Positions 50,648 to 58,779 of a stretch of 64,000 nucleotides of DNA are shown here, one piece after another. The position numbers and the translations under genes are program-made. The notes under the pieces are model-generated. The model did no database searches. It saw only the letters and a list, made by a program, of their open reading frames with translations, and was not told where the DNA came from. The first letter of the stretch is position 1. Each line of letters opens with the position of its first letter. Origin of the DNA: Prevotella sp. (GTDB lineage Bacteria > Bacteroidota > Bacteroidia > Bacteroidales > Bacteroidaceae); NCBI GenBank assembly GCA_016287755.1, contig JAEEWT010000001.1:268863-332862 (forward strand), written 5' to 3'.

Positions 50648-53269
50648 ATGAACAGAAATATTGTACTCATCTTGCTTGCCCTGCTGCTGACTGTCAGCAC
50701 TCGGGCACAGAAGCACATCTCACGTGAATATAATAATGTGTCCATCTCTGATGCCCTCAATGGGCTCGCAGAGCAGCAGACCGACTATGCTATTATGTTC
50801 CTCTACAACGAACTGGAGGACTTCCGCATCACCACTACCATTAGACGAAAAACGCTGCCCGAGGCCATCCAGCAGATGATTGGCTTCTATCCTATCCGCA
50901 TGACTGTTGATACAAGCGACCCTGAGGATATGAAGATTTTCGTGGAGTGTACCCACAAAACCGACCGCCACCTGACAGGCACCATCATCGACGAACAAGG
51001 CCAGCCTGTAGCATACGCTAACGTGGCCATTCTCAATCCTGTCGACTCAACGCTTCTTGGCGGTGGAGTTTCGAATGAGAGCGGTTATTTTGTGGTTCCG
51101 ACGGAGGCCCATCGTGTCATCTTAAAGTGCAGTTTTGTCGGCTATCGCACCTACTACCGCAGTTGCGAAGTCGGCAATATAGGTACCATTCAGATGAAAC
51201 CTGCTGAATACACTATAAACGGTGTTACTGTGGAAGGCACACGTATTATGAACTACGTTGATAAATCCGTCCACACCTTCTCCGCTGAGCAGATTAGTCA
51301 GGCCCGCAATATCCGTGACCTGCTAGAACACGTAGAAGACCTGAAAATTGACCCCGTGACCAATAAAATTAAGCGCATGGATGGCGGCAGCGTGAAGATA
51401 CTGATCAATGGTATAGCATCCTCGGACATTGACCTGAAGGGCATTCCCGCCAATAAAATCATGAGGGTGGAATACTATAATATTCCTCCTGCCCGCTATG
51501 CTGATGCAGGCACGCTCATCAACGTGATTACCAAGCGGATGGACACGGGTATCAATGCTGGCATCGAGGCAAGGACTGCCATTACAACGGGCTTCACGGA
51601 TGACGAGGCTTACCTGAACCTGACTTCTGGTAACCATCAGCTTTCACTCTCCTATTCGTTCAGCCTACGCGACTATACAAAGCGCTTTGGCGAACAGACT
51701 TACGATTATACATTGCAAAGCTATCTTCCCGACAAAACATCATCATCTTCCCCTGTCCATTACAACTATCAAGAAAAGACACACGACAAATTCGGCTATA
51801 CTTGGAATGATCCTGTCATCAAGTACACCTATAACAAGCCAGACAACATAGCCGTGCAGATAGTAGCAACCCCCCACTTCAACAATAGGCATAGTGATGG
51901 GGAAAAGGATATCCAAAAGATCTCCTCCCTTAATACTTCCGAAATAGGGGAAGGGGAGGATGGTAGCCGTATGAGCACTTTTGGACCTAACTTGAACGTG
52001 TATGTCCAGAAAACGTTGCCCAAGAATCAGGAACTGTCGATAGACCTTGTAGGTACTTATTATCACAACAGCAGTAAGAACTGGGATGAGGAGAGATCCG
52101 TGAGTAACGGTGAGACATGGCTGTCGGATAACCAGGAACAGCAGAACAACAAATACTCCTTCATCGGCGAACTGGCTTATACGAAAAAGTGGGAAAAGAA
52201 CAGTCTAAGCTTAGGCTATCGTGGTACGTTCGGACGCTCTAACGCCACCATCAGCAATGTACTCTCCAACTATAAGGACTATGATTATTCATCAGCCAGC
52301 TATCAGCATTATATGTATGCCGAGTACAGCGGAAACATTGACAAACTGATGTACCGTATCGGTGCCGGAGTTACACAGGTGACTCAGGATAATACCGATG
52401 CCCACGACTCTCATTGGCTCTTCACGCCAAAGCTCATTCTGAGTACAAACCTTTCGAAGAAGATGAGTCTGCAATGGGTCACCTCATCACAATCAAATAC
52501 ACCACCTATCTCACAACTCAGCAACAATGCCAGTCTCGTCATACCTGGAGTGCTAAGCATTGGCAACCCCTATCTTAAGAGTTATAACACTTACCAGTCA
52601 GAACTTATCCACAAGTGGAACCTCGGCTGGCTACAGACCCAACTCGGACTGTATTATGCATATACCGATTCTCCTATTAACCGCTATTATACACAGCAAG
52701 AGATTAACGGGGAAGGACGGTTCTTGCCACGCCAGCAATATATCGTGGGCACGAACGAAAATGCCAACTATAGCAGTGAGTTGGGAGGATCATACCTGCT
52801 GGTCATTAGTCCCTTTAAGAGCCAAATCCTGACATTGACTTTGCAAGGATATGTGGCTCGTCAGAACGTCAGCAGTCCTATTATCGGTCATTACCATCAC
52901 ACGTGGGCACCTCTCTATTTTGCCCTGCAGTTCCGTAAGGGTAACTGGGGAGCCTCCTATGTAGGGAACATCGTGTCAAAACGCCTAAACGGATCCACAC
53001 TGGATGCAGAGGAAAACAGTTCACACCTGCAGATCTATTGGCAAAAGAAGAACTGGCGCATCTTTGCCGCTGACTATTGGCTATTCACTCGCTCCCGCTA
53101 TTCAGGCTACAGTATGCCAACAAGTATTCTGCAAAGCACTTATAAGACATGGATCGATGACAATAAGTCGATGTTTATCCTCGGCTTCAGTTACGACTTC
53201 TCTACAGGAAAGAATTTAAAGATTAATCGTAAGCTCCAGAACAAGGACTCTGATACAGGTAGTTTTTAG
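50648..53269 (+). CDS. STN-domain TonB-dependent outer-membrane receptor
   Basis: An 873-residue exported protein (signal ending TRAQ). An STN domain (~28-95) would signal to the FecR-like protein, then a carboxypeptidase-D-like beta domain (~108-180, GTIIDEQGQPVAYANVAI), a plug-like region (~200-290) and a large beta-barrel of the OMP_b-brl_3 type. It ends after the barrel with a short basic tail. Ligand unknown; the sigma/FecR/receptor order predicts substrate-induced expression. Confidence 0.9.
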   Translation: MNRNIVLILLALLLTVSTRAQKHISREYNNVSISDALNGLAEQQTDYAIMFLYNELEDFRITTTIRRKTLPEAIQQMIGFYPIRMTVDTSDPEDMKIFVECTHKTDRHLTGTIIDEQGQPVAYANVAILNPVDSTLLGGGVSNESGYFVVPTEAHRVILKCSFVGYRTYYRSCEVGNIGTIQMKPAEYTINGVTVEGTRIMNYVDKSVHTFSAEQISQARNIRDLLEHVEDLKIDPVTNKIKRMDGGSVKILINGIASSDIDLKGIPANKIMRVEYYNIPPARYADAGTLINVITKRMDTGINAGIEARTAITTGFTDDEAYLNLTSGNHQLSLSYSFSLRDYTKRFGEQTYDYTLQSYLPDKTSSSSPVHYNYQEKTHDKFGYTWNDPVIKYTYNKPDNIAVQIVATPHFNNRHSDGEKDIQKISSLNTSEIGEGEDGSRMSTFGPNLNVYVQKTLPKNQELSIDLVGTYYHNSSKNWDEERSVSNGETWLSDNQEQQNNKYSFIGELAYTKKWEKNSLSLGYRGTFGRSNATISNVLSNYKDYDYSSASYQHYMYAEYSGNIDKLMYRIGAGVTQVTQDNTDAHDSHWLFTPKLILSTNLSKKMSLQWVTSSQSNTPPISQLSNNASLVIPGVLSIGNPYLKSYNTYQSELIHKWNLGWLQTQLGLYYAYTDSPINRYYTQQEINGEGRFLPRQQYIVGTNENANYSSELGGSYLLVISPFKSQILTLTLQGYVARQNVSSPIIGHYHHTWAPLYFALQFRKGNWGASYVGNIVSKRLNGSTLDAEENSSHLQIYWQKKNWRIFAADYWLFTRSRYSGYSMPTSILQSTYKTWIDDNKSMFILGFSYDFSTGKNLKINRKLQNKDSDTGSF

Positions 53270-53278
53270 TTACTTTTT

Positions 53279-53665
53279 TTATATGTTCTTGATTGCATTA
53301 ACTACCAGCACATCGGCGGGTAGCCATTTGATGCTGTTTAGTTCATCCATTGACAACCACCTGGCAGCCTCGTGTTCATTCAGGTGCAGGGCTTCGGATA
53401 AAAGTGAGCAAAGGTAGCAATGCATGGTTAGATGGAACTTGGGATAATCGTATTCCACGGTACAGAGGAACGCATCCACACTGATCTCGGTGGAGAGTTC
53501 TTCGTGAATCTCCCGCTTCAGCGCCTCCTCTGGCGTTTCCCCGGGTTCCATCTTCCCACCAGGAAACTCCCACCAGTCTTGCCATTCGCCGTAGCCTCGT
53601 TGCGTGGCGAAAATCTTATCCTCTTTGCGTATGACCGCTGCTACTACTTCTATCTTGCGTTTCAT
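53279..53665 (-). CDS. MutT/NudG-type Nudix hydrolase
   Basis: A 128-residue protein with the full Nudix box (GGKMEPGETPEEALKREIHE plus ELST) and the N-terminal strand EVVAAVIRKEDKIFATQRGYG, as in 8-oxo-dGTP or (d)CTP diphosphatases that sanitise the nucleotide pool. It converges on the TonB receptor gene, 9 bp apart. The promoter lies in the same intergenic region as the twin-promoter repeat. Confidence 0.93.
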   Translation of the reverse strand: MKRKIEVVAAVIRKEDKIFATQRGYGEWQDWWEFPGGKMEPGETPEEALKREIHEELSTEISVDAFLCTVEYDYPKFHLTMHCYLCSLLSEALHLNEHEAARWLSMDELNSIKWLPADVLVVNAIKNI

Positions 53666-53672
53666 GTCGGCG

Positions 53673-53680
53673 CAAAGATA
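53673..53680 (-). promoter_or_regulatory. -7 box TATCTTTG for the MutT-type gene
   Basis: Exact consensus on the minus strand with the extension GTTTATTCG, 7 bp before the start codon. Confidence 0.65.
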
Positions 53681-53750
53681 CGAATAAACGAAAAACGAAC
53701 CAAATATAAAGCAAAGAAAAACAAGCTTTTCTTTGGCTTTTCTCTCGCTT

Positions 53751-53837
53751 ATTTGTACCTTTGGCTTCGCCGAACTTACTCACGTTCGGAAAAACCCAAA
53801 TAAATTTGGTTTTTCGCTCACTTAATCGTAACTTTGC
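53751..53837 (+). repeat. Twin-promoter dispersed repeat, copy 1
   Basis: Contains two -7 boxes, TACCTTTG (53756) and TAACTTTG (53829), exactly 73 bp apart, with CCGAAC...GTTCGG dyad between them. About 90% identical by eye to the minus strand of 63706-63791. Confidence 0.85.
53829..53836 (+). promoter_or_regulatory. -7 box TAACTTTG for the SpmAB-like gene
   Basis: Preceded by CTCACTTAATCG; ATG 53845 lies 8 bp downstream, so the transcript would be nearly leaderless. Confidence 0.55.
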
Positions 53838-53844
53838 AAGCAAT

Positions 53845-55122
53845 ATGGTATTGAATTATATTTGGATTGCATTTTTCCTCATCGCGTTCGTTGTTGCGCT
53901 GGTGAAGTTAGTCTTTTTCGGAGACGCCACGGTGTTTCCCGCCATGATGGATTCCACGTTCTCCTCGTCGAAGACCGCCTTTGAGATCTCGTTAGGTCTG
54001 ACGGGTGTATTGGCCTTGTGGTTAGGAATCATGAAGATTGGCGAGAAGGGCGGTGTGATCAATGTCTTCGCCCGCATCTTGAGTCCGGTATTCACCAAGT
54101 TGTTCCCCGAGATACCCAAAGGTCATCCTGTTACAGGCAGCATCTTCATGAACATTGCCGCCAACATGTTAGGTTTGGATAATGCCGCCACACCCCTCGG
54201 ACTGAAAGCCATGGAGCAGCTGCAGGAGCTGAATGTGGCCAGAAATGAGGAAGTGGAGGCCGATGAAGAAAAGCGGAAGAAAAGAAACGTATCAGCCAGT
54301 AACTCGATGATTATGTTCCTGGTGCTGAACACCTCTGGTCTGACACTCATTCCTGTGAGTATTCTGGTGTATCGTGCCCAGTTAGGAGCCGCACAGCCCA
54401 CCGATATCTTCATCCCCATTCTGCTGGCCACCTTCTTCTCCACCTTGGCCGGTGTCATCATTACCAGTCTGTATCAGCGCATCAACCTGCTGAACCGCAC
54501 CATGCTTCTCACCTTAGGAGGAATGTGTGCCATTGTGGCCGCCATTATCTGGGGATTCTCGCAGATGGACAAGGAGCAGATGAACGTGGTGAGCACGAGT
54601 ATTGCCAATATCCTGCTGATGACCATTATCGTAGGATTCATTGTGGCAGGTATGCGGAAGAAGGTAAACGTATATGATGCTTTTATTGAAGGAGCCAAGG
54701 ACGGGTTCTCCACAGCCGTGAGAATCATCCCCTACCTGGTGGCTATTCTCGTTGCCATCGGTGTATTCCGCGCTTCAGGAGCCATGGACATGCTCATCGA
54801 CGGAATCTCCTGGACGGTAAGTGCCTGCGGTCTCAACAGCGACTTCGTCGGCGCCTTACCCACTGCCTTGATGAAGCCACTGAGCGGTAGTGGAGCACGA
54901 GGAATGATGGTTGACGCCATGACCCAATATGGAGCCGACTCCTTCATCGGTCGCTTGAGCTGTGTCTTCCAAGGCAGCACCGATACCACCTTCTACATCC
55001 TGGCCGTCTATTTCGGTAGCGTAGGCATCCGCCATATGCGCCATGCAGTAACCTGCGGTCTGCTGGCCGACCTCGCCGGAATCATCTCAGCCATCGCTAT
55101 CTGTTACATGTTCTTCGGATAA
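53845..55122 (+). CDS. SpmA-SpmB fusion (nucleoside-recognition/Gate-domain) membrane protein
   Basis: About 425 residues with roughly ten membrane segments. Two Gate-type domains are fused: the N-terminal half matches SpmA (GSIFMNIAANMLGLDNAATPLG) and the C-terminal half SpmB (PTALMKPLSGSGARGMMVDAM, GSTDTTFYILAVYFGSVG). In spore formers the pair is needed for spore maturation; in non-sporulating bacteria a small-molecule or nucleoside transport role is suspected. ATG 53845 follows the promoter; longer in-frame codons run through the repeat. Confidence 0.9.
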   Translation: MVLNYIWIAFFLIAFVVALVKLVFFGDATVFPAMMDSTFSSSKTAFEISLGLTGVLALWLGIMKIGEKGGVINVFARILSPVFTKLFPEIPKGHPVTGSIFMNIAANMLGLDNAATPLGLKAMEQLQELNVARNEEVEADEEKRKKRNVSASNSMIMFLVLNTSGLTLIPVSILVYRAQLGAAQPTDIFIPILLATFFSTLAGVIITSLYQRINLLNRTMLLTLGGMCAIVAAIIWGFSQMDKEQMNVVSTSIANILLMTIIVGFIVAGMRKKVNVYDAFIEGAKDGFSTAVRIIPYLVAILVAIGVFRASGAMDMLIDGISWTVSACGLNSDFVGALPTALMKPLSGSGARGMMVDAMTQYGADSFIGRLSCVFQGSTDTTFYILAVYFGSVGIRHMRHAVTCGLLADLAGIISAIAICYMFFG

Positions 55123-55134
55123 TCGGGAATTATT

Positions 55135-56604
55135 ATGGCAAACATGAAATCCCTGGCCAAGGATACGGCCATCTACGGACTGTCGAGTATTGTGGGTAGG
55201 TTTCTGAACTACCTGCTCGTACCGCTCTACACCCATTATATGCCTAAGGATTCAGGCGACTACGGCATCAGTACGAACATGTATGCCTACACCGCCCTGA
55301 TTCTGGTATTGCTCACCTTCGGCATGGAAACCACCTTGTTCCGCTTTGCGAACGATGAGGCTCCTTCCGATGCTCAACAAGGAAAGAGATGGCCCGATAC
55401 CGTATTTACCACCTCGTTTGCCGTGGTAGGAACGCTCACCGCCATCTTCCTGATTCTGCTCTTCAGCTTCATCACACCTATCAGTAATGCCCTTGGCTAT
55501 CAGAAGCATCCCGACTATCTGCTGATGATGGGCGTGGTGGTGGCCTTGGATGCCCTGCAGGCCATCCCCTTCAGCTACCTGCGTTTCCAGAAGCGCCCCA
55601 TCCGCTTTGCCTCACTGAAGCTGCTGTTCATCTTCATGAACATCGCCCTGAACCTGATATTCTTTGTATGGTTAGGTAAGACATCTGTGTTCTACGTATT
55701 CTTCCTCAACCTGCTGTGTACAGGATTTATCACCTTCTTCTTCATTCCCGACCTTCTCCACATTCAGTGGCATTTCGATGGGAAGCTGCTGCGCAGGATG
55801 TTCAGCTACTCATGGCCCATCCTGGTGCTCGGTGTTGCAGGTATCCTGAACCAGGTGGCTGATAAGATTCTCTTCCCGTTGATCTATCCCGACAGAGTTG
55901 CTGCTGATATAGAGTTGGGCATCTATGGTTCCTGCGTGAAGATTGCCATGATCATGGCGATGATTACCCAAGCTTTCCGCTATGCCTATGAACCCATCGT
56001 CTTTGCCAAGAGCAAGGATGCTGACAAAGGTGAATATTACGCCTCGGCGATGAAATACTTCCTGATTTTCACCTTGCTGGCCTTTATCTGCGTGATTGGT
56101 TGGATGCCGGTGCTGAAATATATCATCGGTTCCGGTTACCGCGAAGGATTAGGTGTTGTTCCGATTGTCATGGCTGCAGAGATCATGATGGGTATCTATT
56201 TCAACCTGTCGTTCTGGTATAAGCTCATCGACAAGACCATCTACGGAGCTTGGTTCTCGTTGGCGGGCTGTCTCGTTCTGTTAGCCGTGAACATCCTGCT
56301 GATTCCCAAATACAGCTATTGGGCCTGTGCCTGGGGAGGTGTGGCCGGCTATGGAACATCCATGCTGCTGAGCTACTTCGTAGGACAGAAGAAGAACCCC
56401 ATCCCCTACCCGATGAAAGAGATAGGATGCTATGTGCTGCTGGCTGCTTTCATCTCGTTCATGATCCTGTTCTTCAAAGATCGCCTTGCCTGGTGGCTTA
56501 CCCTGATTATCAATACCGCTTGGATCATGGTCTTCGTGGCATATATCATCAAGCACGACCTGCCATTGGCAAATATCCCCGTTATTGGAAAATACTTTAA
56601 ATAA
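55135..56604 (+). CDS. Polysaccharide flippase (MATE/Wzx-like)
   Basis: A 489-residue membrane protein with about 12-14 segments. The opening (KDTAIYGLSSIVGRFLNYLLVPLY) and the central FSYSWPILVLGVAGILNQ are typical of the oligosaccharide flippase/O-antigen transporter family that moves lipid-linked glycans. It starts 12 bp after the SpmAB-like gene, so probably shares its transcript. Substrate unknown; no glycosyltransferase genes are adjacent. Confidence 0.9.
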   Translation: MANMKSLAKDTAIYGLSSIVGRFLNYLLVPLYTHYMPKDSGDYGISTNMYAYTALILVLLTFGMETTLFRFANDEAPSDAQQGKRWPDTVFTTSFAVVGTLTAIFLILLFSFITPISNALGYQKHPDYLLMMGVVVALDALQAIPFSYLRFQKRPIRFASLKLLFIFMNIALNLIFFVWLGKTSVFYVFFLNLLCTGFITFFFIPDLLHIQWHFDGKLLRRMFSYSWPILVLGVAGILNQVADKILFPLIYPDRVAADIELGIYGSCVKIAMIMAMITQAFRYAYEPIVFAKSKDADKGEYYASAMKYFLIFTLLAFICVIGWMPVLKYIIGSGYREGLGVVPIVMAAEIMMGIYFNLSFWYKLIDKTIYGAWFSLAGCLVLLAVNILLIPKYSYWACAWGGVAGYGTSMLLSYFVGQKKNPIPYPMKEIGCYVLLAAFISFMILFFKDRLAWWLTLIINTAWIMVFVAYIIKHDLPLANIPVIGKYFK

Positions 56605-56652
56605 TTGAGAATTGACAATTGAAAATTGATAATTATAAAAACAAGAAACGAA

Positions 56653-58779
56653 ATGAAAAAGATTTTATCAGCAATCTTGCCCTTGTATCTGCTGGCAGTG
56701 CCGATGACGGTTTCTGCCGATGAGGGCATGTGGACGCTTTACAACTTGCCTCAGGCTGTGTATGAGCAGATGAAGGCAGAAGGTTTTACCATGCCGTATG
56801 CCGACTTGTACGAGAGTCCTAACGCCATCAAGAACTGTGTAGTGAACTTCTCAGGCTACTGCTCTGGTGTGGTGGTGTCACCCAACGGACTGGTTTTCAC
56901 GAACCACCACTGCGGCTTCGAGTCTATTCGCAGTCATTCCACCGTGGAGCACGACTACATGCTCAACGGCTTCATCGCCAAGAGCTATGAAGAGGAGCTG
57001 CCGAACAAGGATATGTTCGTAAGTTTCATGCGCGAGCAGAAGGACATCACCGACCAGCTGGAAACACTGGCAAAGAGTAATCCTGACTATGCTGACGACT
57101 GGACAATACTTATTGACTCCTTGGAGCATGCCATGAACGACAGTGTCAAGAAGATCGACAAGACACTGGAAGTGGAGATTCAGCCGTTCTACGAAGGTAA
57201 TGCCTATTATGCCACTACCTATCAGACCTTCCGCGACCTCCGCCTGGTGTTCGCCATTCCTAAGTCGATGGGTAAGTTCGGTGGTGAGACCGATAACTGG
57301 ATGTGGCCTCGTCAGACCTGCGATTTCTCTGTATTCAGAATCTATGCCGACCCCGAGACGAACGGTCCGGCAGACTATTCAGAGAAGAATGTTCCCTACC
57401 ACCCAGCCTCTTGGGCTCCTGTCAGCATGCAGGGCTATAAGGATGGTGATTTCTCCATGACCATCGGCTACCCCGGCAGCACCAGTCGTTACCTCTCTTC
57501 ATATGGTATCAAGGAGATGCGCGATGCTGAGAACAGCGCCCGTGTACAGGTTCGCGGCATCAAGCAGGAAATCATGAAGCGCCACATGAATGCCTCGGAG
57601 GCCGTTCGTATCAAGTACGACAGCAAGTATGCACAGAGTTCCAACTACTGGAAGAACTCTATCGGTATGAACAAATGTATCGATTCCATCGGCATTATCC
57701 GTCAGAAGCAGGAGCTCGAGGCACGCATCCGTGCCTTCCAGGATGAGACAGGCTATTTGAAGGACAAGCTAGATTTCGACCTGATGAGTAAGGCGTACGG
57801 TCAGCGCTATGAGTCGGTTCGCGCCTTTATGTATTGGGTAGAGACCTTCAACCGCACCAACGAGCTCGCCACCCGTGCCATGCGTGCCAATGCTGGAGGT
57901 TACAAGCTTCAGGGTCCGGAAGATAAGAGTAAGAAGCAGTACTTCGAGATTAAGGACAACAGTGACGAATGGGATGAGGCACTCGACAAGGAAGTGTTTG
58001 CCGCCCTGCTGAAGAACTACAAGGAGCAGGTGGGTGCGAAGTATCTGCCCGCCTTCTACCAGACCATCGAGAGCAAGTATCATAACGACTATACCAAGTA
58101 TGTGAACGATCTCTATAAGAACTCTATGCTCATGAAGGGTAAGAAGATCTATCCCGGTAAGAAGAAATATCTGAAAGACCTGGGTGTGAAGATGGGTCTT
58201 GACCTGGTTGAATCATTAGGTGTCATCCGTGAAGGGATCAGTGATACGAACGATGACATCATGCAGCAGGAGAAATACCTCTGTGCCGCCAAGCTGCGCA
58301 TGGAGGCCGATATGCCCCACTACTCAGATGCAAACTTCACCATGCGCCTCAGCTACGGTCAGGTGGGTGAATACCTGCTTGATGGCAAACCCTCTGGCTA
58401 CTACACCACCGCAGAGAGTATTGTTGAGAAGATGAAGAGGGCTGATCAGATTGATGAGTATTTCGCTGAGCCGGAGATGCACGAGCTGCTCTCATCAAAG
58501 AACTTCGACCCCTATACCGACAAGACCACTGGTAAGATGCAACTGTGCTTCCTTACCAATAACGATATTACTGGCGGTAATAGTGGTTCACCCATGTTCA
58601 ATGGTAAGGGCGAGCTCATCGGACTGGCTTTCGATGGCAACTGGGACTCTTTGGCCAGCGACATCAACTTCGACAAGGTACTGGCTCGCTGCATTGGTGT
58701 TGACATCCGCTTCGTATTGTTCATGATGGACAGATGGGGACATGCTGACCGTCTGCTGAAGGAGATTAATGCGAGATGA
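56653..58779 (+). CDS. S46-family dipeptidyl-peptidase (DPP7-like)
   Basis: A 708-residue exported serine peptidase (signal ending VSA) that releases dipeptides from oligopeptides in the periplasm. Catalytic His is at 85-86 (TNHHCGF) and Ser644 in GGNSGSP. The S1 determinant reads FDGN (Gly662), as in Porphyromonas gingivalis DPP7 (hydrophobic P1), whereas DPP11 has FDRN for acidic P1. ATG 56653 follows an A/T-rich spacer with short ATTGA-type repeats. The stop overlaps the GH2 gene start by 4 bp. Confidence 0.94.
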   Translation: MKKILSAILPLYLLAVPMTVSADEGMWTLYNLPQAVYEQMKAEGFTMPYADLYESPNAIKNCVVNFSGYCSGVVVSPNGLVFTNHHCGFESIRSHSTVEHDYMLNGFIAKSYEEELPNKDMFVSFMREQKDITDQLETLAKSNPDYADDWTILIDSLEHAMNDSVKKIDKTLEVEIQPFYEGNAYYATTYQTFRDLRLVFAIPKSMGKFGGETDNWMWPRQTCDFSVFRIYADPETNGPADYSEKNVPYHPASWAPVSMQGYKDGDFSMTIGYPGSTSRYLSSYGIKEMRDAENSARVQVRGIKQEIMKRHMNASEAVRIKYDSKYAQSSNYWKNSIGMNKCIDSIGIIRQKQELEARIRAFQDETGYLKDKLDFDLMSKAYGQRYESVRAFMYWVETFNRTNELATRAMRANAGGYKLQGPEDKSKKQYFEIKDNSDEWDEALDKEVFAALLKNYKEQVGAKYLPAFYQTIESKYHNDYTKYVNDLYKNSMLMKGKKIYPGKKKYLKDLGVKMGLDLVESLGVIREGISDTNDDIMQQEKYLCAAKLRMEADMPHYSDANFTMRLSYGQVGEYLLDGKPSGYYTTAESIVEKMKRADQIDEYFAEPEMHELLSSKNFDPYTDKTTGKMQLCFLTNNDITGGNSGSPMFNGKGELIGLAFDGNWDSLASDINFDKVLARCIGVDIRFVLFMMDRWGHADRLLKEINAR

